NCBI GenBank assembly: GCA_937975735.1 | Contig: CALJUI010000230.1 | Coordinates: forward strand, 1-26,558 | From: an uncultured Rubrivivax sp. | GTDB taxonomy: Bacteria; Pseudomonadota; Gammaproteobacteria; Burkholderiales; Burkholderiaceae_C | DNA: 26,558 nt | Direction: 5' to 3' | Part shown: positions 1-6,426 of the stretch, in pieces | Numbering within the stretch: the first letter of the stretch is position 1 | How the letters are laid out: each line of letters opens with the position of its first letter | The notes under the pieces: model-generated | What the model was told of the DNA's origin: nothing | Database searches by the model: none | What the model saw: the letters and a program-made list of their open reading frames with translations, nothing else | Position numbers and translations under genes: made by a program

Positions 1-363
1 GGCCGCTGTCGCCGCGACCAGCTCCTCGCGCTCCGGCGCGGCGCCCGGCCGCACGAGGGCGGCCGCCTCGTGGACCCCGCGTCCCATGCGGGCGGCGATC
101 TCCCCGGCGATGTGCTCGAAGGCTGCGTCTTCGACCGGGCCGCTCGGCCAGGCATTGGCGGCGATGGCCAGGTCGATCTCCGCGCCGGCGGCTTCGGCGA
201 GCTCGACGAAGGCGGCGATGGCCGATCCGGTGCCGCGGCAGGCGGCGATCGCGGCGTCGCCCTCCAGCGGCACGCCGCCGCCGACCGCGAAACGCGACAG
301 CGGCGTCGGCACCGGCGAGAACGTGTTGGTCTCGTGCTTCATCTGGGCGACGACGATCTTCAT
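1..363 (-). CDS. M81 family metallopeptidase (MlrC-like), N-terminal part, cut by window edge
   Basis: The first 121 residues are visible. They start MKIVVAQMKHETNTFSPVPT, and the HETNTF segment near the N-terminus is the hallmark of the M81/microcystinase C family of zinc peptidases. A second family-like segment, PSGPVEDAAFEHI, lies at about residues 73-85. The start at 363 is chosen because AGGAG lies about 6 bases upstream; an in-frame ATG at 378 has no such support. Known members hydrolyse linear peptides or amide-containing compounds. The gene diverges from an amidase operon, so it may act in the same catabolic route. Odd: after about residue 86 the sequence no longer resembles the family, and the expected LDLHGAM-type segment is not seen before the edge. 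It could be an insertion, a frameshift or an assembly join. The family call is good; the substrate is unknown. Confidence 0.75.
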   Translation of the reverse strand, partial: MKIVVAQMKHETNTFSPVPTPLSRFAVGGGVPLEGDAAIAACRGTGSAIAAFVELAEAAGAEIDLAIAANAWPSGPVEDAAFEHIAGEIAARMGRGVHEAAALVRPGAAPEREELVAATAA

Positions 364-485
364 GGACGGCTCCTGCATGTCGGTCGATGATCGTTGCGAC
401 GGCGCGTGCGGCCATGAGGGCAATCCCCGGCGTGGCGAGGCCTCGACACGGTTCAGACTCGGGACTCGACCGCCGCGCTTCGCCG

Positions 486-1892
486 ATGCCCGCCACCGAC
501 CTCGCCGAGTGCACCGCCCACGAGCTGCTGGCGATGTACCGCCGCGGCCAGGCCTCGCCGGTCGAGGCGACGACCGCCGTGCTGGCGCGCATCGACCGGC
601 TGAACCCGCAGCTGCGCGCCTTCTGCCATGTCGCGCACGAGGAGGCGCTGGCGAGCGCGCGCGCCAGCGAGGCCCGTTGGCAGCGCGGCGAGCCCTGCGG
701 CGATCTCGATGGCGTGCCCGCGTCGGTGAAGGACCTGATCCTCGCCAGGGGCTGGCCGACGCTGCGCGGCAGCCGCACGGTGAACCCGGACCAGTCCTGG
801 GACGTCGACGCGCCCGCGACGTCGCGGCTGCGCGAAGCCGGCGCGGTGCTGCTCGGCAAGACCACCACGCCGGAGTTCGGCTGCAAGGGCGAGACCAACT
901 CGCCGCTGACGGGCCTGACGCGCAACCCCTGGGACCCGTCGAAGACCCCGGGCGGCTCGTCGGGCGGCAGCGCGGTGGCCGTGGCCGCCGGCATGGGGCC
1001 GCTGTCGATCGGCACCGACGGCGCGGGCAGCGTGCGCATCCCGGCCGCGTTCTGCGGCAACGTCGGCTTCAAGCCGAGCTTCGGCCGCGTGCCGGCCTAT
1101 CCGCTGTCGCCCTTCGGCACCGTCGCGCACCTGGGGCCGCACACGATGGACGTGCGCGATGCTGCGCTGATGATGAACGTGCTGGCACGACCCGATGCGC
1201 GGGACTGGACGTCGCTGCCGCCCGATGGCCGCGACCATCGGGTCGGCCTCGACGACGGTCTGCGCGGTCTGCGCATCGCCTGGTCGCCGACGCTGGGCTA
1301 TGCACGCGGGGTCGACCCGGAGGTCGCGCAGGCCTGCGCCGCGGCGGTCCGGCGGCTGGAAGACGCCGGCGCGCGTGTCGAAGCGGTCGATCCCGGCTTC
1401 GACGACCCGCTCGACATCTCGATCGGGCTGTGGTTCGTCGGCGCATGGACCTTGTGGAACACGCTGTCGCCCGAGCAGCAGGCGCTGACCGACCCCGACT
1501 TTGCCGCCGAGGCGCGGCAGGGCAGCGCCTACAGCGCGCTCGACGTGCAGCGGTTGACCCTGCGCCGTGGCGCGCTCGGGTCGCACATGCGCCAGTTCAT
1601 GCAGCAATACGACCTGCTGATCACGCCGACGGTCGCGGTGCCCGCGTTCGACGTGCGGCCCGCCGGCCAGGTGCCGATGGACGCCCAGGCGATGCTCGGC
1701 TGGACGCCGTTCAGCTACCCCTTCAACCTGACCCAGCAGCCGGCCTGCACGGTGCCCTGCGGCCTGACGCGCGCCGGCCTGCCGATCGGCCTGCAGTTTG
1801 TCGGGCCGATGTTCGACGACGCTCTCGTGCTGCGTGCCGCGCGCGCCTGGGAGAGCCTGCACCCGGTGGCCCGACCGCGTTCGCTCCCATGA
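486..1892 (+). CDS. Amidase signature family amidase (first of a tandem pair)
   Basis: This 468-residue enzyme hydrolyses a C-N amide bond with a Ser-cisSer-Lys triad. The triad is visible: Lys82 in SVKDL, cis-Ser158 in TPGGSSGGS and nucleophile Ser182 in DGAGSVRIPA. The 24-residue spacing between the two serines is that of the family. Length is normal for stand-alone bacterial amidases. The frame is open back to 387, but homology begins at about MPATDLAE, so the ATG at 486 is preferred; no convincing Shine-Dalgarno lies ahead of it. The stop overlaps the next amidase start as ATGA, indicating coupled translation. A GatA role is unlikely because gatB and gatC are absent nearby, and the neighbours are catabolic. 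The substrate cannot be read from the sequence. The 122-bp gap to the divergent M81 gene shows no clear promoter. Confidence 0.88.
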   Translation: MPATDLAECTAHELLAMYRRGQASPVEATTAVLARIDRLNPQLRAFCHVAHEEALASARASEARWQRGEPCGDLDGVPASVKDLILARGWPTLRGSRTVNPDQSWDVDAPATSRLREAGAVLLGKTTTPEFGCKGETNSPLTGLTRNPWDPSKTPGGSSGGSAVAVAAGMGPLSIGTDGAGSVRIPAAFCGNVGFKPSFGRVPAYPLSPFGTVAHLGPHTMDVRDAALMMNVLARPDARDWTSLPPDGRDHRVGLDDGLRGLRIAWSPTLGYARGVDPEVAQACAAAVRRLEDAGARVEAVDPGFDDPLDISIGLWFVGAWTLWNTLSPEQQALTDPDFAAEARQGSAYSALDVQRLTLRRGALGSHMRQFMQQYDLLITPTVAVPAFDVRPAGQVPMDAQAMLGWTPFSYPFNLTQQPACTVPCGLTRAGLPIGLQFVGPMFDDALVLRAARAWESLHPVARPRSLP

Positions 1893-3358
1893 CCGACATC
1901 ACCTTCCTGCCTGCCCACGAACTGGCGCGCCGGCTGCGCCGGCGCGAGCTGTCGGCGCTCGAGGCGCTGGACCACAGCCTGGACCGCATCGCGCGGCTGG
2001 ACGGCGCGATCAACGCGGTGCCGGTGCTCGATATCGACCGCGCCCGCGCCCGCGCCCGCGACGCCGACGAGGCACTGGCCCACGGCGAGCTCTGGGGACC
2101 GCTGCATGGCGTGCCGATGACGGTGAAGGAGTCCTTCAACGTCGCCGGGCTGCCCACGACCTACGGCTTCGAGGCCTTTCGCGACAACCGCGCGACGGCC
2201 GACGCGGTCGCGGTGCAGCGCCTGAAGGCCGCCGGTGCAGTGATCTTCGGCAAGACCAACGTCCCGGTGTCGCTGGCCGACTGGCAGAGCTTCAACCCCG
2301 TCTACGGCACGACGAACAACCCCTGGGACCCGACGCGCACGCCGGGCGGCTCGTCCGGCGGCTCGTCGGCCGCGCTCGCCGCCGGCTTCACCGCGCTCGA
2401 GCTCGGCAGCGACATCGGCGCGTCGATCCGCAACCCGGCGCACTACTGCGGCGTCTGGGGCCACAAGCCGACCTGGGGCGTGGTGCCGCTGAAGGGCCAC
2501 GAGCTGACGCCGATGGTCGACGCCGACCACTTCGACATCGCGGTCGCCGGCCCGCTGGCGCGAAGCGCCACCGATCTGCAGCTGGCGATGGACGTGCTGG
2601 CGACGCCGCTGGACCTGTGGACGCCGCTCGGCCGCATGCCGGTGACCTGGCGCACGCGCGATCTGCCGCCGCCGCACTACCGGGTCGCGGTGCTCTTCGA
2701 CGACGAGGAGGCCGAGGTTGACGCCTCGGTGCAGCAGGCGCTGCGCGAACTGGTCGCCTTCCTGCGCGCGGCCGGCGTCGCGGTGACCGAAGGCGAGCGC
2801 CCGGTCGACAGCGCCGAAGCGCACGAGGTCTACGTGCATCTGCTGCGCGCGGCCACCGGCTCGCACTACGACGAGGCGACCCACGCCGCCGCCACGGCGC
2901 GCGCGCGCGACTTCGCCGCCGACGACCGCAGCTATGCGGCCCGCCACTTCCGCGGCAATGCGTCGAGCCACCGCGACTGGGTGCGCTTCGACGCCCGCCG
3001 CACCGCCCTGCAGCGGCAGTGGTCGGACTTCTTCGAGCGGCACGACCTGCTGATCTGCCCGGTCGCGACCTCGCCCGCGTTCGAGCATGCGCAGCAGGGC
3101 GAGCGCTGGGAACGCATGATCCCGGTGAACCGCCGCGGGCAGCCCAGCACCGATCAGCTCTTCTGGGCCGGCTACCCGGGCATCGTCGGCCTGCCGGCGA
3201 CCGCGGTGCCCATCGGCCAGAGCGCGGACGGGCTGCCGATCGGCGCCCAGATCGTGGCGCCGCTGTTCGGCGATCCCGACGGCCTGCGCTTCGCGCGCTG
3301 GCTCGAGGCCGAGTTCCGTGGCTTCGTGCCGCCTCCCTCGTGCCAGGAGCGGCCATGA
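1889..3358 (+). CDS. Amidase signature family amidase (second of the pair)
   Basis: This is a 489-residue paralogue of the upstream enzyme, only moderately similar to it. The amidase triad is complete: Lys80 in MTVKESF, cis-Ser155 in TPGGSSGGS and nucleophile Ser179 in SDIGASIRNPA. The C-terminal part ends in the usual GLPIGAQIVAP segment. The start is the ATG that overlaps the preceding stop by four bases (ATGA). The frame continues far upstream, but that part is antisense-style shadow inside the first amidase. The stop again overlaps the next start as ATGA, so the amidase pair and the dehydrogenase are probably translated as one coupled unit. Two different amidases in a row suggest two sequential C-N cleavages or two related substrates; this is inference. 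A run coding for alternating Arg-Ala at about residues 51-57 comes from a short CGCGCC-type repeat. Confidence 0.88.
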   Translation: MTDITFLPAHELARRLRRRELSALEALDHSLDRIARLDGAINAVPVLDIDRARARARDADEALAHGELWGPLHGVPMTVKESFNVAGLPTTYGFEAFRDNRATADAVAVQRLKAAGAVIFGKTNVPVSLADWQSFNPVYGTTNNPWDPTRTPGGSSGGSSAALAAGFTALELGSDIGASIRNPAHYCGVWGHKPTWGVVPLKGHELTPMVDADHFDIAVAGPLARSATDLQLAMDVLATPLDLWTPLGRMPVTWRTRDLPPPHYRVAVLFDDEEAEVDASVQQALRELVAFLRAAGVAVTEGERPVDSAEAHEVYVHLLRAATGSHYDEATHAAATARARDFAADDRSYAARHFRGNASSHRDWVRFDARRTALQRQWSDFFERHDLLICPVATSPAFEHAQQGERWERMIPVNRRGQPSTDQLFWAGYPGIVGLPATAVPIGQSADGLPIGAQIVAPLFGDPDGLRFARWLEAEFRGFVPPPSCQERP

Positions 3359-4431
3359 ACGCGACGTCGGACCGGCGCGTGCATCCCGAGGCGCTGTCGC
3401 GCGCCGTCGAGGCCCTGTTCGGCGCGGCGGGCAGCGGGCCGGACGAGGCCCGGCTGGCGGCCGAGCAACTGGTCGGCGCCAACCTGACCGGTCACGACTC
3501 GCATGGCGTGGGCATGATCCCGCGCTACGTCGAGGTGCTGCGGGCCGGCGACCTGCGGCTCAACCGCCGGCCCGAGGTCGTGCTCGACGCCGGGGCGATC
3601 ACGGTGCTCGACGGCGGTCTCGGCCTCGGCCAGGTGGCCGGCTTCGAGGCGATGAAGGTCGCGATCGCCAAGGCGCAGGCGCACGGACTCAGCCTGACCG
3701 GGCTGCGGCACAGCCACCACCTCGGGCGCATCGGCCACTGGGCCGAGCAGGGCGCCGCGGCGGGGCTGGTCACGCTGCACTTCGTCAACGTGATCAGCAA
3801 CCCGGTCGTGGCGCCGTTCGGCGGCACCGATCCGCGGCTGGTGACCAACCCGATCGCGATCGCCGTGCCGCGCACGGACGCGCCGCCGCTGGTCCTCGAC
3901 TTCGCCACCAGCAAGCTCGCGGTCGGCAAGGTGCGGGTGGCGCTGAACACCGGGCGGGCGCTGCCGCCCGACGCCCTGCTGGACGCCGCCGGGCGGCCGA
4001 CGACGGACCCGGCCGCGCTGTTCGGCACCCCGAACGGCGCGCTGCTGCCTTTCGGCGACCACAAGGGGTCGGGCCTCGCGCTGATGTGCGAGATCCTCGG
4101 CTCGGCGCTGTTCGGCGGTCCGGTGATGGCCGGCGCGCCGCGCAGCCGTCGGATCGTCAACAACATGCTGACGATCCACATCGTGCCGTCCTTCCTCGCC
4201 GAGCCCGGCGCGCTCGACGCCTCGATCGCGGAACTGCTCGACTGGGTGCGGCGCTCGCCGCCGGCCGATCCCGCCGAGGGCGTCCAGGTCGCCGGCGAGC
4301 CCGAGCGGCGGGCGCGCGAGGCGCGTGCCGACGGCCTGGCCATCGACGCCCAGACCTGGCACCAGCTCGAGGTCGCCGCCGATCAGGTCGGGCTGACGGC
4401 GGCGCGCTGGCGCGCGCTGTGCGGCGTCTGA
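3355..4431 (+). CDS. Malate/L-lactate/ureidoglycolate-type dehydrogenase (Ldh2/YbiC family)
   Basis: This 358-residue NAD(P)-dependent oxidoreductase belongs to the Ldh2 family (YbiC, AllD, ComC-like), which oxidises 2-hydroxy acids and does not use a Rossmann fold. Family segments visible are DSHG at 48-51, the His cluster HSHHLG at 119-124 containing the probable catalytic base, DFATS at 182-186 and GDHKGSGLA at 234-242. The start is the ATG overlapping the upstream amidase stop. Behind two amidases, a plausible job is oxidation of a hydroxy acid released by amide cleavage, as AllD does with ureidoglycolate in allantoin breakdown. The other purine-pathway genes are absent, so a ureidoglycolate role is not claimed. 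The family call is firm; the substrate is open among malate, lactate, hydroxyacyl and ureidoglycolate types. Confidence 0.87.
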   Translation: MNATSDRRVHPEALSRAVEALFGAAGSGPDEARLAAEQLVGANLTGHDSHGVGMIPRYVEVLRAGDLRLNRRPEVVLDAGAITVLDGGLGLGQVAGFEAMKVAIAKAQAHGLSLTGLRHSHHLGRIGHWAEQGAAAGLVTLHFVNVISNPVVAPFGGTDPRLVTNPIAIAVPRTDAPPLVLDFATSKLAVGKVRVALNTGRALPPDALLDAAGRPTTDPAALFGTPNGALLPFGDHKGSGLALMCEILGSALFGGPVMAGAPRSRRIVNNMLTIHIVPSFLAEPGALDASIAELLDWVRRSPPADPAEGVQVAGEPERRAREARADGLAIDAQTWHQLEVAADQVGLTAARWRALCGV

Positions 4432-4461
4432 CGGGCCAGGTTGCCGACTGTTTCATTTCGA

Positions 4462-4477
4462 TGTGATGCGGATCACG
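4462..4477. promoter_or_regulatory. CRP/FNR-family-like operator
   Basis: TGTGA and TCACG half-sites are separated by six bases (TGCGGA), giving 9 of 10 matches to the CRP consensus TGTGA-N6-TCACA. With flanking bases, ATGTGAT and ATCACGT form an almost perfect inverted repeat around GCGG. It lies in the 158-bp gap after the dehydrogenase, centred about 120 bases before the start of the TonB-like gene. It is probably an operator for a Crp/Fnr-type regulator acting on the downstream genes. No such regulator is encoded in the window. Confidence 0.5.
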
Positions 4478-4479
4478 TC

Positions 4480-4513
4480 GAGGCCGGGCCATCGCCGGGC
4501 CCGGGGGTTCCTC
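4480..4513. terminator. GC-rich hairpin after the amidase operon
   Basis: CCGGGCC (4484-4490) and GGCCCGG (4498-4504) form a perfect 7-bp stem with a 7-base loop. GAGG (4480-4483) and CCTC (4510-4513) can extend it past a 5-base bulge. No T-run follows, so it would be a non-canonical terminator or 3'-end stabiliser for the amidase-dehydrogenase transcript. It could instead be part of the leader region of the next gene. Confidence 0.35.
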
Positions 4514-4589
4514 GGCGCGGCCGACGCGGCATAGTGGCCAGTCCGACCTCGCGGCCCCGAAGGCCGCACCGCTGCGAAAGGACTTCGAC

Positions 4590-5315
4590 TTGGCCCACGG
4601 CGCCCGTGGTCCCGCGATCCTGCTGAGCACGCTGCTGCTCGGGTTGCCCGTGCTCGCCCCGGCACAGGTGGCCGCGCCGGCCGCTGCCGCGTCGGCATCG
4701 GTGGACCCGATGGAACGTGCGCGCCGCGACGCGGCCAACCCGATGCGCCGCATCCTCGAGGCCGCCAGCATCGAGCGTGCCCGGTTGCGGGCGCGCGAGC
4801 GCGAGGCGCCGCCATCGGAGGCGCCGTCGGCACCGCCGTCGACCCGGGTGGACCCGCCGACGCCGCCGGATACCGGCATCCGCGTGAAGATCGAGCGGCT
4901 GCCGGCGCCCGAGCCGCAGATGGTTTCACCGGTGATCGCGCCGTTGTCCGCGCCAGCCCGCGCGGCGGTGGCCGAGGCCGCGCCCGCGGCGACCGAACCG
5001 GTCGTGCCGGCCGGCCTGCCGGTGGTCCGGCTCGGCGACGCGCCGGCGTCCCGGCCGCCGGCCTCGCCGAGACCGCCGGTGCTGGTGTCGATGGTCGAAC
5101 CGGCGATTCCGCCGCACCTGCTCGACGGTCTGCGCGCCGACGAGGCGGTCGGCGTGCGGCTGACGATCGGCGTCGACGGCCGCGTCACCGAGGTCGAGCT
5201 CGACCCCGCCGCGCCGAAAGGCCTGACGCCCTTCGTGCGCGAGGCGCTGCTGCAGTGGCGCTACGACGCCGCCGACGCCGAGCGCCAGCACCGGATCGAC
5301 CTCGTCCTCAAGTAG
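4590..5315 (+). CDS. Secreted proline/alanine-rich protein with TonB-C-like domain
   Basis: The 241-residue product begins with a probable signal peptide ending near residue 25 (LAPAQ). A low-complexity Ala/Pro-rich segment follows (about 26-155), then a C-terminal domain of about 80 residues. In that domain, VGVRLTIGVDGRVTEVELD and the QWRYD segment resemble the TonB C-terminal fold. The TTG at 4590 is the chosen start: AAAGGA lies 7-8 bases ahead and it places the signal peptide at the very N-terminus. True TonB proteins keep an N-terminal membrane anchor and work with ExbB/ExbD. Here the anchor looks cleavable and no exbBD is nearby, so this is more likely a periplasmic TonB-domain protein of unknown function than a working energy transducer. 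It sits between the amidase operon and the TRAP genes. Confidence 0.75.
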   Translation: MAHGARGPAILLSTLLLGLPVLAPAQVAAPAAAASASVDPMERARRDAANPMRRILEAASIERARLRAREREAPPSEAPSAPPSTRVDPPTPPDTGIRVKIERLPAPEPQMVSPVIAPLSAPARAAVAEAAPAATEPVVPAGLPVVRLGDAPASRPPASPRPPVLVSMVEPAIPPHLLDGLRADEAVGVRLTIGVDGRVTEVELDPAAPKGLTPFVREALLQWRYDAADAERQHRIDLVLK

Positions 5316-5325
5316 TGCCGCCGGC

Positions 5326-5351
5326 CGGCCCGCCGGGCTGTGCTCGTTTTT
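5326..5351 (+). terminator. Possible intrinsic terminator after the TonB-like gene
   Basis: A 6-bp stem (5326-5331 with 5335-5340, one G-U pair, loop GCC) is followed six bases later by a run of five T (5347-5351). The stem is short and the T-run is offset, so this is a weak candidate. If real, it separates the TonB-like gene from the TRAP genes. Confidence 0.35.
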
Positions 5352-5379
5352 GCCCATGTCCTCCGGTCCGCCCCGGCCC

Positions 5380-5389
5380 TAGGATCGGC
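5380..5389 (+). promoter_or_regulatory. Candidate -10 element for the TRAP operon
   Basis: TAGGATCGGC lies 29 bases ahead of the solute-binding-protein ATG. It matches a TAGNNT-CG pattern seen before other genes in this window (serB, mfd, ispD and, loosely, the TIR gene). No good -35 hexamer is visible at 16-18 bp, so an activator may be needed. Confidence 0.35.
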
Positions 5390-5414
5390 AACATCACACC
5401 ATTGGAGACAGCGC

Positions 5415-6350
5415 ATGAGCACGCAAGGGAAAGCCTCGGTCGTCGTTGCCGCACTGCTGGTCATGGCCGGCGCGGCGCAGGCCCAGCAGATCAAGCTGAT
5501 GACCGGGCCGCAGGGCGGGTCCTGGTATCCGCTGGGCGGCGCGATCGCCAACATCGCCGACAAGGCCGGGCTCAAGGTCCAGGTGCTGCCGGGCGCCGGC
5601 ATCGCCAACGTCAAGGGCGTCGAGGGCGGCAAGGCCGACCTCGGCTTCGCGAACTCGATCTCCACCGTCGACGGCGTCGCCGGGCGCGCGCCGTTCGACG
5701 CGCCGGCGAAGAACGTCTGCAACGTCGCGACGCTGTACCCGCAGTACTTCCAGGTCGTCGCCAACGCCGACGCCGGCATCAAGTCGCTCGCCGACGTGAA
5801 GGGCAAGCCGATCGCGGTGCAACCCAAGGGCAACACGGCCGAGTTCATCAGCCAGCAGGCGCTCGAGGTCTACGGGCTGAAGTACAACGACGCCAGCCGG
5901 GTCAGCTACGTCTCGTACACCGACGCGGTGTCGCTGATGAAGGACAACAACGCCCAGCTGTTCACGCTCGGCACCACGGTGCCGGCCTCGGCCATTATGG
6001 ACCTGGCCTCGGCGCGCGACATCACCATCGTCGGCATCCCCGACGACAAGTTCCAGGCGATGCGCAAGCTCAACCCGGGCTACACCAAGCTGACCATTCC
6101 GGCCGGCAGCTACCCGAAGCAGACCGCCGACGTGCAGACGATCGGCTACGCGACGCACGTGATCGCGCGCTGCGACCTGGCCGAGGACGTGGTCTACAAG
6201 GTGCTCAAGGGCATGGTCGACAACAAGGCCGACCTCGCGGCGATTGCCAAGGCGATGGCCGACACCACGCCGAAGATGATGGCCGAGGACATCGGCGTGC
6301 CGCTGCACAAGGGCGCGATGAAGTTCTACAAGGAGAAGGGCGTCCTCTGA
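5415..6350 (+). CDS. TAXI family TRAP transporter solute-binding protein
   Basis: This 311-residue periplasmic binding protein captures a small ligand, typically a dicarboxylate or amino acid, and hands it to the TRAP permease. A signal peptide of about 23 residues ends AQA before QQIKLMTG. TAXI features include the GGSWYPLGGAIA segment near the mature N-terminus, the LPGAGIANVKGVEGGKADLGFA segment typical of these proteins, and KGKPIAVQPKGN in the middle. The ATG at 5415 is chosen because GGAGA lies about 6 bases upstream and the signal peptide starts there. The fused permease follows 76 bases later, across strong hairpins. The ligand is unknown; by context it may be the substrate of the amidase operon, although the TonB-like gene intervenes. 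Confidence 0.9.
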   Translation: MSTQGKASVVVAALLVMAGAAQAQQIKLMTGPQGGSWYPLGGAIANIADKAGLKVQVLPGAGIANVKGVEGGKADLGFANSISTVDGVAGRAPFDAPAKNVCNVATLYPQYFQVVANADAGIKSLADVKGKPIAVQPKGNTAEFISQQALEVYGLKYNDASRVSYVSYTDAVSLMKDNNAQLFTLGTTVPASAIMDLASARDITIVGIPDDKFQAMRKLNPGYTKLTIPAGSYPKQTADVQTIGYATHVIARCDLAEDVVYKVLKGMVDNKADLAAIAKAMADTTPKMMAEDIGVPLHKGAMKFYKEKGVL

Positions 6351-6356
6351 CGCCAC

Positions 6357-6404
6357 GGGCCGCGCGGGCCCCGGCGGCCTGCGCGGCGTCCCTGCGGACG
6401 GCGC
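6357..6404 (+). other. Intercistronic hairpins between TRAP binding protein and permease
   Basis: Two stems lie in the 76-base gap. GGGCC (6357-6361) pairs with GGCCC (6367-6371). CGTCC (6387-6391) pairs with GGACG (6396-6400), extended by GCG/CGC past one G-G mismatch. No T-run follows. Such structures often protect the upstream message, so that binding protein is made in excess over permease; that role here is inferred. Confidence 0.45.
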
Positions 6405-6426
6405 CCATCCGCGCCGGCACTCCACC

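Noticed and set aside
86..1888. N-terminal extension of about 600 codons in frame with the second amidase, looking like a fusion
   Set aside because: It overlaps the first amidase in another frame and is Arg-rich nonsense. The ATGA overlap at 1889 gives a normal amidase start.
2036..2062. Short CGCGCC-type tandem repeat
   Set aside because: It encodes an Arg-Ala run within the second amidase, is only a few units long, and is explained by codon bias.
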